Below, one piece after another: positions 26,172 through 33,934 of a stretch of DNA of 64,000 bases. The translations under genes and the position numbers were made by a program. Origin of the DNA: Frateuria_A yonginensis (lineage in GTDB: Bacteria; Pseudomonadota; Gammaproteobacteria; Xanthomonadales; Rhodanobacteraceae); contig NZ_JBBBNY010000001.1 of the NCBI RefSeq assembly GCF_037137055.1, positions 186,001 through 250,000 of the forward strand, given 5' to 3'. The notes under the pieces are model-generated. The model ran no database searches, was not told the origin of the DNA, and worked only from the letters and a program-made list of their open reading frames with translations. Numbering within the stretch: the first letter of the stretch is position 1; every line of letters begins with the position of its first letter.

Positions 26172-26492
26172 GTCGGTGCTCTCTTCTTCCGTTCGGGGGA
26201 CGTCGAGCAGTGGGGGCTCGACGGCGCGCCGCGTTGCGCGGCGGCTGCCGTGCGATCGCAACATCCATGCCAGCTCGAGCGTGCGCCGAACGCCGCCGTG
26301 ACGCGGGCAACGTCGCCGCCAGGCAGGGGACTGTCATGGCTGCTCGAAAGCGGTCGCGGCAAAATTGCGAAGCCGCATGGAAAACTTGCCGCTCTCCACT
26401 GCTAGGCGCAGTGACGGCGGCGTGCAGCACGAATCGACGTTTGCCGGCCTCGCCGGAAATGAGTGGCCTTGTCCGCGGGTGTCGAGCTCGCT
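26172..26492. other. Intergenic region upstream of the KGG stress gene
   Basis: These 321 bases hold no supportable gene. In the minus direction they contain GGCAAGTTTTCC at about 26375-26386, similar to GCAAGTTTTT upstream of the BON gene (around 29930). I found no sigma-54 -24/-12 pair and no T-tailed hairpin after the GAF gene. Confidence 0.4.
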
Positions 26493-27212
26493 TCAGTTGA
26501 GCGAGCGCACGCGATGCAGCGAGCCGCCCTCGCGCAGCAGGCCGCGCGCCAGCTCCGCGCAGCGCATGCAGCCGTGGCCGATCTGGTCGAGCAGGTCCAG
26601 CACGCCCTGGCGCTCCTCGCGTTCGAGCATCATCGCGGCGAGGTCGGTACGCATCACCATCACGTTGAGCGCGTTGTTGATCGCATCGACCACCGGCGCG
26701 GGATCGTTCTGCCAGGCCGGCGCCTCGGCTTCGCGCCGCTCGCGCTGCAGCAGCACCGCCAGCCAGGCGCCGATGTGGGCCAGCGCCGTGCGCTCCTCGC
26801 TGCCGAGCATGCGCGGGCGGTACAGCGCCAATCCGAGCGAGGCCGCCGGACGCCGGGCGCGCCGACAGGGCAGGGCGATCGCGCGCAGCCGGCCGTGGCC
26901 GCGTCGCTCGCGCGCCTCGGTGCGCTCCACGGTCTGCGCCGACCGCAGCGCGCGGGCGGCGAGCTGGCCGGCGAGCTCGCGCGCGTACCGCCGCGAGGCG
27001 GGTGGCGGCGGCAGCGGCCAGCAGTAGCGGCCCTGGCCGCTGGGCCGGTGCGGTGCGACCAGCAGGCACACTTCGGCCTGCCATTGCAGGCTCACGTGTT
27101 GCAGCAGCCGGGTGATCGCCTGTTCCGCGGAGGAGGCTTCCAGCGCGTGCAGCGTGGTCGGCAGCGGCAGGGGAATCGGCGTGATGGCGGAATGGGGAGG
27201 CCGTACGTTCAT
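26493..27212 (-). CDS. GAF-like protein with a degenerate histidine-kinase dimerisation hairpin
   Basis: A 239-residue protein. Residues about 28-160 look like a GAF sensory domain (EQAITRLLQHVSLQWQAEVC; GRLRAIALP; ERTALAHIGAWLAVLLQRER). Residues 174-228 (VVDAINNALNVMVMRTDLAA, then LLDQIGHGCMRCAELARGLL) align by eye with the DHp helices of NtrB-type kinases, whose first helix reads AHDxNNLLxxI; the hybrid kinase at 30383-32320 has AHDFNNLLQGI. The phospho-accepting histidine is replaced by aspartate, and the protein stops before any ATPase domain. Its ATG overlaps the stop of the NtrC-type regulator gene, so the two are co-translated. It may bind or modulate that regulator or a kinase rather than phosphorylate it. 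Confidence 0.7.
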   Translation of the reverse strand: MNVRPPHSAITPIPLPLPTTLHALEASSAEQAITRLLQHVSLQWQAEVCLLVAPHRPSGQGRYCWPLPPPPASRRYARELAGQLAARALRSAQTVERTEARERRGHGRLRAIALPCRRARRPAASLGLALYRPRMLGSEERTALAHIGAWLAVLLQRERREAEAPAWQNDPAPVVDAINNALNVMVMRTDLAAMMLEREERQGVLDLLDQIGHGCMRCAELARGLLREGGSLHRVRSLN

Positions 27213-28549
27213 TCGCGGTCTTCGTGCTGGTAACGCGACAGCTTGTTGTAGATCGTCTTGAGGCTGACCCCCAACGCCTCGGCCGTGCGCGTCTTGTCGT
27301 TGTCGAAATGGGCGAGCGTGCGCAGCAGCATCTGTTTCTCCATCTCTTCGATGGTCATGCCGATGCGGAACGGCATCGTCCCGTGATCGTGCGCCTGGTG
27401 CAGCGGATACTGCGGCGGCTGCGCGATCTTCATGTCCAGTTCGTCGCCCGACATCACCCAGGCGCGCTGCACCGCGTGCTTGAGCTCGCGCGCGTTGCCG
27501 GGCCAGTCGTAGGTGAGCAGCCGGCGCATCGCATCGGGGGCGAAGCGGCGCTTGGTGCCGTAGCGCTCGTTGAGCCGGTCCAGGAAGTGCTGCGCCAGCA
27601 GCGGGATGTCGCTGGCATGCTCGCGCAGCGGCGGCATGGCGAGCGGAAAATCCATCAGCCGATAGTAGAGGTCGGCGCGCAGCACCCCGTCGCGCACGGC
27701 CTGCAGCGGGTCGCGGTTGGTGGCGGCGATCACCCGCACGTCGACCGGCTTGCTGGCGCTCGCGCCCAGGCGGGTCACGTCGCGCTCCTCCAGCACGCGC
27801 AGCAGGTGCGTCTGCAGGTGCAGCGGCATTTCGGTGCATTCGTCCAGGAACAGCGTGCCGCCCTGCGCCTGCTCGAAGAAGCCCGCATGGTCCCGGATCG
27901 CGCCGGTGAAGCTGCCGCGCTCGTGGCCGAACAGCTGGCTGGTCAGCAGGTCGGGTGCGATGGCGCCGCAGTTGACCGCGACGAAGCGCCCGCTGCGTCC
28001 GCTGAACTCGTGCAGTGCGCGTGCGGCCAGCTCCTTGCCGGTGCCGCTTTCGCCGTGGATCAGCACGGTCACGTCCAGTGGCGCGACCCGCCGGATCTTC
28101 TCGAACAGGCGCTGCATCACCGCGCTGGAGCCGATCAGCCCGCCGCAGCTCTCGCGCGTGGCATCCGAGTCGGCACGCAGGCGTGCGGCCGCGATCGCCT
28201 GGTCGATCAGGCGGCGCAGCTCGTCGCCCTCGATCGGCTTGATCAGGTAGTCCATGACGGGCAGCTGCAGCGAACGCACCGCCGTCTCCACCGTGGGATG
28301 CCCGGTCACCACCACCACCTGCGCGGTCTGGCGCTGGTCCAGGTGGCCGATCAGGTCCAACCCGTTGCCGTCGGGCAGCGACAGGTCCAGCAGCAACAGA
28401 TCGAAATGCTGTTGCGCGGTGAGCTTGAGAGCATGCGCCAGGCTCGGGGCGCCGGTCACGGAGCAGTTCTTCTGTTCGGCGAAATCGGTTACCACTTCGA
28501 GGAATTGAGCGTCATCGTCTACGAGGAGAATGGAAGCGATCGTCGGCAC
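27209..28549 (-). CDS. NtrC-family sigma-54-dependent response regulator
   Basis: 446 residues in three domains. The receiver (ILLVDDDAQFLEVV; phospho-acceptor in DLLLLDLSLPDG; MDYLIKPIE) comes first. The AAA+ domain has Walker A IHGESGTGKE, the sigma-54 contact loop written GSFTGA instead of GAFTGA, Walker B GGTLFLDE and the R-finger region ADLYYRL. The C-terminal Fis-type helix-turn-helix is LAHFDNDKTRTAEALGVSLKTIYNKL. It should activate sigma-54 promoters when phosphorylated. The start is taken as GTG at 28549, directly before the receiver. It overlaps the downstream GAF gene (ATGA). No ordinary kinase is adjacent; the nearest is the PAS hybrid kinase 1.8 kb away. Confidence 0.92.
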   Translation of the reverse strand: MPTIASILLVDDDAQFLEVVTDFAEQKNCSVTGAPSLAHALKLTAQQHFDLLLLDLSLPDGNGLDLIGHLDQRQTAQVVVVTGHPTVETAVRSLQLPVMDYLIKPIEGDELRRLIDQAIAAARLRADSDATRESCGGLIGSSAVMQRLFEKIRRVAPLDVTVLIHGESGTGKELAARALHEFSGRSGRFVAVNCGAIAPDLLTSQLFGHERGSFTGAIRDHAGFFEQAQGGTLFLDECTEMPLHLQTHLLRVLEERDVTRLGASASKPVDVRVIAATNRDPLQAVRDGVLRADLYYRLMDFPLAMPPLREHASDIPLLAQHFLDRLNERYGTKRRFAPDAMRRLLTYDWPGNARELKHAVQRAWVMSGDELDMKIAQPPQYPLHQAHDHGTMPFRIGMTIEEMEKQMLLRTLAHFDNDKTRTAEALGVSLKTIYNKLSRYQHEDRE

Positions 28550-28772
28550 AGGTTCACCGGAAAGGGGGGGCCACGTGGCCCCTGGCTGTCGCGTGGAATA
28601 ATCGGCCGGTCGATGCCGGTCTGTGCGTCCACGACAGCGGCCGCGGTGGACACCGCATGGCAGGTCAGCGTGGACAGCGCCGACGATGCCGCAAGCGAAG
28701 TGCAAGCTGCGTCGAAGAGTTGTTCTCGGCCGCGACGCACACCGACGGCGTGCATCCGGTTGTGCGGTATGC

Positions 28773-28795
28773 GCCTGCCTGCTGTGCAGACAGGC
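28773..28795 (-). terminator. Hairpin after the BON gene, possible terminator
   Basis: GCCTGCCTGC at 28773-28782 and GCAGACAGGC at 28786-28795 form a 10-bp stem with one mismatch and a 3-base loop, 10 bases beyond the BON stop. No T run follows in the direction of transcription, so it may only stabilise the mRNA end. Confidence 0.4.
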
Positions 28796-28804
28796 GACCG
28801 CGTG

Positions 28805-29878
28805 TCAGTGCTTGCTGCGTCCGCCGAGATCGCCCGGGTTGCTGCCGCCGGTGGTCGAGCCTCCCATGCTTGCCGATGCAGTCGAGGTGCCCGTCGTGCC
28901 GGTGGCGGTGGTGCCCGGTGCCGGCGCGGCGGTGGTGCCCTGCACGTTGGCGTTCGCGCTCGTGCCGGTGCCCACGCGCAAGCGGTTCTGGATGTCCTTC
29001 ACTCCGCCGCAGTCGTCGACGATGTCCTCGGCCTGATGCTTCATCCAGCGCGCACGCACGCTGCCTTCGAGCGTGACCACGCCCTGGTTCACCTTGACCT
29101 CGATGTCGCTGGCATCGATGTCCGCGTCGGTGAGCCGTTCGCAGACCAGCTCGCGCAGGCGTTCGTCGCTGCGCTCGTAGCCGCGCGGGCGGGTGCCGCG
29201 GAACTGGTTGCGCTGGTCGCCTTCGTCGAACCAGTAACGCTTGCCTTCCTGGCGGAAGCCGGCGCCACCGTAGGTGTCCGCGCGCCCCTGCTGGCTGCCG
29301 TAGCCGCCGGGGGCGTACGGGCGCCCACCGTACCGGGGACCTTCGTAGTCGTGCTCCTGCGTCCAGCTCCCGTGGGCGGCGTTGCTGCGCGCGTCGTCCT
29401 GGTAGCGCCCCTGGCCGTAGGCGCGTTCCGCGTCGTAGCCGCTGTTGCTCTGGCCGGGATAACCGCGGCCGTAGTCACGCTGGCCGCGCCACGCGCCGTA
29501 GCTGGCGCCGTAACCGTGCGCGCGATGGCGGTTGTCGTCGTTCTGGTAGCCCTCGACGAAATTGCGCTCGGCACGGGTGTCCAGGTCGTAGCGCGCGTCG
29601 CCGAGAGGACGCTGCTGCTGCGAGGACCACAGCTCGTCACCACGGTAGCCGCCGCCGTAGCGGGACGGCTCCTCGTTCCAGCGCGGCTGTTGCTGCCCGC
29701 CTTCCTGCCAGCGGCGCGGATGGGCCGCCTGCCACGGATGCTCGGCGGCGAACCGGTTGTCGTCCCCGTAGGTGCGCACCTGGCGTTGCGACTCGTAGGG
29801 GTCGCGCCGCTCGTCGCGTTCTTCGGCCATGCGCTGGCGGTTGCGCGGGGAATAGTCGTCGTCGTATCGAGTGCTCAT
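28805..29878 (-). CDS. BON-domain protein with long disordered Tyr/Gly/Arg-rich region
   Basis: 357 residues. The first 220 are low-complexity and rich in Tyr, Gly, Arg, Asp and Gln (YGGGYRGDELW, YGASYGAWRGQRDYGRGYPG), with a stretch RYWFDEGDQRNQFRGTRPRG. Residues about 235-300 form a single BON domain (LRELVCERLTDADIDASDIEV, VNQGVVTLEGSVRARWMKHQAEDIVDDCGG). The tail is Thr/Ala/Gly-rich. BON domains bind membranes or peptidoglycan-linked partners; this SWFGRD-like plus BON architecture is common in stress-induced proteins. No signal peptide is seen. AGGAGT lies ahead of the ATG. The AT-rich tracts upstream (AAAAAAGTTGGCG, GCAAGTTTTT) are candidate promoter elements. Confidence 0.85.
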   Translation of the reverse strand: MSTRYDDDYSPRNRQRMAEERDERRDPYESQRQVRTYGDDNRFAAEHPWQAAHPRRWQEGGQQQPRWNEEPSRYGGGYRGDELWSSQQQRPLGDARYDLDTRAERNFVEGYQNDDNRHRAHGYGASYGAWRGQRDYGRGYPGQSNSGYDAERAYGQGRYQDDARSNAAHGSWTQEHDYEGPRYGGRPYAPGGYGSQQGRADTYGGAGFRQEGKRYWFDEGDQRNQFRGTRPRGYERSDERLRELVCERLTDADIDASDIEVKVNQGVVTLEGSVRARWMKHQAEDIVDDCGGVKDIQNRLRVGTGTSANANVQGTTAAPAPGTTATGTTGTSTASASMGGSTTGGSNPGDLGGRSKH

Positions 29879-29952
29879 CGGGAACTCCTGTGGGACGGAA
29901 AGACGCGCCCGTGCGCCGCGAAAAACTTGCAGCGCACGCCAACTTTTTTCGT

Positions 29953-30225
29953 TCAGTTCAGCCAGCAGTGCAGCGGCAGACCGGGTTCGCCGATGCGCGG
30001 CATCGGCATGCCCGGATCGTGCGGATCGATGGCGGGCAGGTCCGGTTCGCGCGGCCGCGGAGCATGCACCGGATCGGTCGGCTCGTAAGGCTGCGGCGGC
30101 GTGGGATCGGGCGGCAGCGATTCGGGATCGCCCACCGGCTTGGAGGGAGCGGTCAGGCCCGGCGGCCCGATCCGCGGCATGCGGATCGGCGCGACGCGGG
30201 GCGGACACGGCAGAAAGGCGTGCAT
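29953..30225 (-). CDS. Small proline-rich hypothetical protein
   Basis: 90 residues, about a quarter of them proline (RMPRIGPPGLTAPSKPVGD; PPDPTPPQPYEPTDPVHAP). The motif MPRIGxPG occurs twice, near each end. No domain or signal peptide is recognised. A GAGGTG ribosome site ahead of the ATG at 30225 and AAAAGTTGCC-like sequence further upstream, resembling that of the BON gene, support expression. Possibly a structural or stress-related peptide. Confidence 0.55.
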   Translation of the reverse strand: MHAFLPCPPRVAPIRMPRIGPPGLTAPSKPVGDPESLPPDPTPPQPYEPTDPVHAPRPREPDLPAIDPHDPGMPMPRIGEPGLPLHCWLN

Positions 30226-30382
30226 GGGGCACCTCGCGGTGGAGGGGTACACCCATGGCATTCAAACGCTGTGCCAACCGGAGCCGGGGCGCAGGCGGCA
30301 CGCAGCGGCACGATGTCGGCAACTTTTACCGGGCCCGGCAGTTTTTACACACACGCGCCTGCCGGCACGAGGGCGCCTGGCG

Positions 30383-32320
30383 CTAGGAGGCCACCGAGAT
30401 GGCCGGCAGCAGGGCGCGGATGTGCTCGACCAGCGTGTCGAACTCGAAGGGCTTGGTCAGCAGGTCGGTGTGCGCGTCCACCACCCAGTCCTCGGGCATC
30501 GTCTCGGCATAGCCGGTCATGAAGAGCACCTTGAGCCCGGGCCGGTGGCGGCGACCGACGTCGACCATCTGCAGGCCGTTCAGCCCCGGCAGGCCGATGT
30601 CCGAGACCACCAGATCGATACGCTCGGTCGATTCGATCGCGGCCAGGCCGGCATGGCCGTCGCGCGCCTCCAGCACGCGGTAGTGCAGCTCGCGCAGCTT
30701 GTTGGCGACCAGGTCGCGCACCACGTCCTCGTCCTCCACCAGCAGGATGGTCTCGCCTGCCGCGGTCGGTTGCCAGCGCGTGCCGGCCTCGCGGACCTCG
30801 TGCGTGCGCACGTTGCGACGCTCGCCGCTGGGCAGGTAGATCGACACGGTGGTGCCGCGGCCGGGCTCGCTTTCCAGCTCGATCGCGCCGCGCGACTGGG
30901 TGACGAAACCGTGGATCATCGACAGGCCCAGGCCGGTGCCGCGGCCCTTGGGCTTGGTCGTGAAGAACGGATCGAACGCACGCGCGCGCACTTCCGGCGT
31001 CATGCCGATGCCGGTGTCGCTGACCTGCAGCAGCAGCACCGGCGCCTCCTGCAGGCTGTGCGGGCGACGCAGCGGCCCTTCGCCGGGCGGCACGGCGGCG
31101 GTGCGGATGGTCAGCCGGCCGCCGTTCGGCATGGCGTCGCGCGCGTTGATCGCCAGGTTGAGGATCGCGCTCTCCAGCAGGTTGGGGTCGCACAGCGCCG
31201 GCATCAGCCCTGGCGCCAGATCGAGCTCGAGTTCGATCCGCTCGCCCAGCGTGGCCGGCAGCAGCTCGGCCATCTGCTCGACCAGCGGGTTGAGGCTGAC
31301 CGACTTGGGCGCCAGCGGCTGGCGCCTCGCGAAGGCGAGCAGGCGATGGGTCAGCGTGGCGGCACGCTTGGCCGATTCGAGCGCGTTGCCGAGGAAGCGG
31401 TCAACGTCCTGGCGCCCGCTGGCCAGGCGCATCTCGACCACTTCGAGCGAGCCGATGATGCCTTGCAGCAGGTTGTTGAAGTCGTGCGCGATGCCGCCGG
31501 TGAGCTGGCCCAGCGCCTCGATCTTCTGCGACTGGAACAGCTGCGCGCGGGTTTCCTCCAGGTGCCGTTCGGCCTCGATGCGTTCGGTGATGTCGCGGGT
31601 GATCTTGGCGAAGCCGAGCAGCTGGCCGTCGTTGTCGCGGATCGCGTCCACGGCGATCTCGGCCATGAAACGCGAGCCGTCCTTGCGCACCTGCCAGTCC
31701 ACCACCTGGTAGCGGCCGGTCTCCGCGGCCACCGTCATCGCGGTCTGCGCCACCATCGGGTTGGCGAAGAACTGGCTCATCGGGCGGCCGATGATCTCCG
31801 CCGCGGTATAGCCCTTGATCCGCTCGGCGCCGGCGTTCCAGTCGGTGACGATGCCGCGCGCGTCGCACATGCAGATCGAATAGTCGGTCACGCCCTCCAC
31901 GAACAGGCGGAAGCGCCGTTCGACCTCGCGCAGGCGCTGCTCGGTGAGGCGCCGCTCGGTGATGTCGCGGGTGACCATGGCGAAGCCGAGCAGGCGACCC
32001 TGCTCGTCGCGCACGGCGTCCGCCACCGCGTGCGCCCAGAAGCCGCTGCCGTCCTTGCGCAGGCGCTGGGCCTCCTCCTGGAACCGGCCGTGCGCCGCCG
32101 CCATGTGCAGGATCAGTTCGGGACGCCCGGCGCCACGGTCCTGCTCGGTGTGCAGCAGGGCGAACGGCCGCCCGACGATCTCGGTGGCCTGGTAGCCGTG
32201 GATCTGGGCGGCGCCGGGGTTCCAGGTGCGGATGCGGCCTTGCGGGTCCACCATGAAGATGGCGTAGTCCAGGATGGACTGCACCAGCAATTCGTAAGCC
32301 TTGTTCCCGCTCGTTTCCAT
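30383..32320 (-). CDS. PAS-PAS hybrid histidine kinase with C-terminal receiver
   Basis: 645 residues, no membrane segments. Two PAS/PAC modules (about 8-130 and 140-260, each ending in a VTRDITERR or ITRDITERI motif) precede a DHp domain with the phospho-histidine at about 279 (GGIAHDFNNLLQGI). The HATPase domain shows the N box LAINARDAMPNGG, the G1 DTGIGM, the F box DPFFTTKPKGRGTGLGLSM and the G2 region. A receiver domain ends the protein, with Asp574 in LVVSDIGLPG and the lysine in LTKPFEF. This soluble redox- or light-type sensor layout is common in Xanthomonadales. The ATG at 32320 follows AAGGAC. The single-receiver gene upstream on the same strand is its likely partner. Confidence 0.9.
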   Translation of the reverse strand: METSGNKAYELLVQSILDYAIFMVDPQGRIRTWNPGAAQIHGYQATEIVGRPFALLHTEQDRGAGRPELILHMAAAHGRFQEEAQRLRKDGSGFWAHAVADAVRDEQGRLLGFAMVTRDITERRLTEQRLREVERRFRLFVEGVTDYSICMCDARGIVTDWNAGAERIKGYTAAEIIGRPMSQFFANPMVAQTAMTVAAETGRYQVVDWQVRKDGSRFMAEIAVDAIRDNDGQLLGFAKITRDITERIEAERHLEETRAQLFQSQKIEALGQLTGGIAHDFNNLLQGIIGSLEVVEMRLASGRQDVDRFLGNALESAKRAATLTHRLLAFARRQPLAPKSVSLNPLVEQMAELLPATLGERIELELDLAPGLMPALCDPNLLESAILNLAINARDAMPNGGRLTIRTAAVPPGEGPLRRPHSLQEAPVLLLQVSDTGIGMTPEVRARAFDPFFTTKPKGRGTGLGLSMIHGFVTQSRGAIELESEPGRGTTVSIYLPSGERRNVRTHEVREAGTRWQPTAAGETILLVEDEDVVRDLVANKLRELHYRVLEARDGHAGLAAIESTERIDLVVSDIGLPGLNGLQMVDVGRRHRPGLKVLFMTGYAETMPEDWVVDAHTDLLTKPFEFDTLVEHIRALLPAISVAS

Positions 32321-32467
32321 GCCACCGTCCTTGCACAGCAAGCACCGCGCCACGGTCGTCCAGGACGGTCGCATCGGCCCTCGTTCCCGACCCTGCAGCT
32401 CACCCGCGAACCCACATGGCGGACGGGCGCGACGCGGCCGGCTCCATGTGAACCTACCTCAAACCGG

Positions 32468-32896
32468 CTAGTGAGATAAACCCGGATAGGGCGGCGGGTT
32501 GCCGTCGTCGGCCACGGCGCAGGCGCGCGCATTCTTGGCGCGGGCGTCGGCGATCGCCGCCAGCAGCGCCTTGCGATCGTAGGGCTTGGGCAGGAACGTG
32601 GCGGTCGGACCCAGCCGTTCGCTGGATGCTTCCGGATCGCCGGAGATCACCACCACCGCCGCGTGGGACCCGCGCCGGCGGATCTCCTCGGCCATGCTGA
32701 TGCCGTCCTGGCCACCGCCGATGTTGACGTCGGTGACGATCACGTCGATGTCGGGCTGCTCGTCGATCAGCTTGAGGCCGGTCTTGGCGTCGCGCGCCGA
32801 CAGCACCTGGTAGCCGGCCGCATCGAGGAGCAAGGCCATGACCTCGCGCGTGTCCGAGTCATCCTCCACCAGCAGTACCAGGTTGTCCTTCGCCAT
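32468..32896 (-). CDS. Single-domain response regulator
   Basis: A 142-residue receiver with no output domain: VLLVEDDSDTREVMALLLDAAGYQV, the phospho-acceptor in DVIVTDVNIGGGQDG, the serine in VVVISGDPEA and the lysine in TFLPKPYDRKAL. Such proteins act as phosphate shuttles or sinks. It lies 147 bases ahead of the hybrid kinase on the same strand. The ATG at 32896 has GGGAGGGG at ideal distance. Confidence 0.9.
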   Translation of the reverse strand: MAKDNLVLLVEDDSDTREVMALLLDAAGYQVLSARDAKTGLKLIDEQPDIDVIVTDVNIGGGQDGISMAEEIRRRGSHAAVVVISGDPEASSERLGPTATFLPKPYDRKALLAAIADARAKNARACAVADDGNPPPYPGLSH

Positions 32897-33217
32897 GACC
32901 CCTCCCACACGCTCGCGCGGTCAGAACCGTGAATGGTGACCATACACAAGTGATGGAAGCGTGCAGGCTAAAGCTTTGTTGCGTCAAGCATTAGGCCGAG
33001 ATTCCTCCGACCTGGTTCACGGATGTCCGCGGTCGCCCTCCCTGCGGGGACCGGACCTGCGCGGCGTGACCGGGTGCCTGGCGGAGGCCCGCAGGTGCTT
33101 GCGTGCAGCGGCCGGGAACGTGAGAACCTGCGATGACAGTGATTGCTCGTTCACCCGTGGGAGCCCGCCTCTTCACTTGCTCCCGCCTAGGCTCTTCCGT
33201 TCCGGAGGGAGGAGCCC
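32897..33217. other. Divergent intergenic region before the respiratory locus
   Basis: These 321 bases separate the minus-strand receiver gene from the plus-strand respiratory genes and should hold promoters for both. The stretch around 32935-33000 is less GC-rich. Candidates are TTGACG (reverse strand, about 32984-32989) and, for the plus direction, only poor matches. GGAGGGAGGAG right before 33218 is a strong ribosome site. I see no gene and no clear operator. Confidence 0.4.
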
Positions 33218-33934
33218 ATGAATCACGACCCGGCACGCCGGGATTTCCTGAGACTGGTCGGCGTGGCGCTGCCCGCCAGCATGCTGGTCTGCGCCTGCGG
33301 CGGCCGTGGCGGGTCCGCGGCGGGCAGGGGGGTGGGGGCGGCCTACTTCACCGCCGATGAGATCGATTTCGTCCGTGCCGCGACCGCGCGTCTGATCCCC
33401 GCGGACGCGCTCGGGCCTGGTGCCGACCAGGCAGGCGTGCCGGAGTTCATCGACCTGCAGCTCGCCGGCCCGTACGGGCGCGCCGAGCGCTGGTACATGC
33501 AGGGCCCATGGCCGGTCGGCACCGACAGCCAGGGCTACCAGCTGCGCTACACGCCGGCCCAGGTCTACCGGCAGGCGATCGCCGGCATCGAAGCGCACTG
33601 CCGCAGGCAGTACCGGCAACCGTTCGCCAAGCTGGGCGCCGGGCAGCAGGACGCGGTGCTGCACGCGCTGGAACACGGCAAGGTCGACCTGGGCGACCTG
33701 CCCTCGAAGACCTTCTTCAACCTGCTCTGGCAGAACACCCAGGAGGGCTACCTCGCCGACCCGCTGTATGGCGGCAACCGCGACTTCGCCGGCTGGAAGC
33801 TGATCGGCTTCCCCGGGCCCCGCTACAACTACGTGCGCGAGATCGGCCAGTACGGCGAACCCTACCGACAGCCCTGCGTTAGCCTGATCGGCCGCGCGCC
33901 GCAGGCGGCGCTTGCCCACGCGGGGGTGGCCTGA
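33218..33934 (+). CDS. Gluconate 2-dehydrogenase subunit 3 family protein (small subunit of flavin dehydrogenase)
   Basis: 238 residues with a twin-arginine type N-terminus (ARRDFLRLVGVALPASMLV), then a helical domain with ADEIDFVRAATARLIPAD and GVPEFIDLQLAGPYGRAERW. This is the family of small, Tat-exported subunits needed to carry the FAD-containing GMC subunit across the membrane in gluconate and glucose dehydrogenases. Its stop overlaps the start of the GMC oxidoreductase (TGATG), and the triheme cytochrome follows. An expected partner for periplasmic sugar or polyol oxidation; the substrate is not readable. Confidence 0.88.
   Translation: MNHDPARRDFLRLVGVALPASMLVCACGGRGGSAAGRGVGAAYFTADEIDFVRAATARLIPADALGPGADQAGVPEFIDLQLAGPYGRAERWYMQGPWPVGTDSQGYQLRYTPAQVYRQAIAGIEAHCRRQYRQPFAKLGAGQQDAVLHALEHGKVDLGDLPSKTFFNLLWQNTQEGYLADPLYGGNRDFAGWKLIGFPGPRYNYVREIGQYGEPYRQPCVSLIGRAPQAALAHAGVA

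Noticed and set aside
25791..30380. Sigma-54 (-24/-12) promoters near the NtrC-type regulator
   Set aside because: GG and GC pairs found before the BON, proline-rich and KGG genes have the wrong spacing (10 or 14 instead of 12 bases between the key G residues), so no site is claimed.
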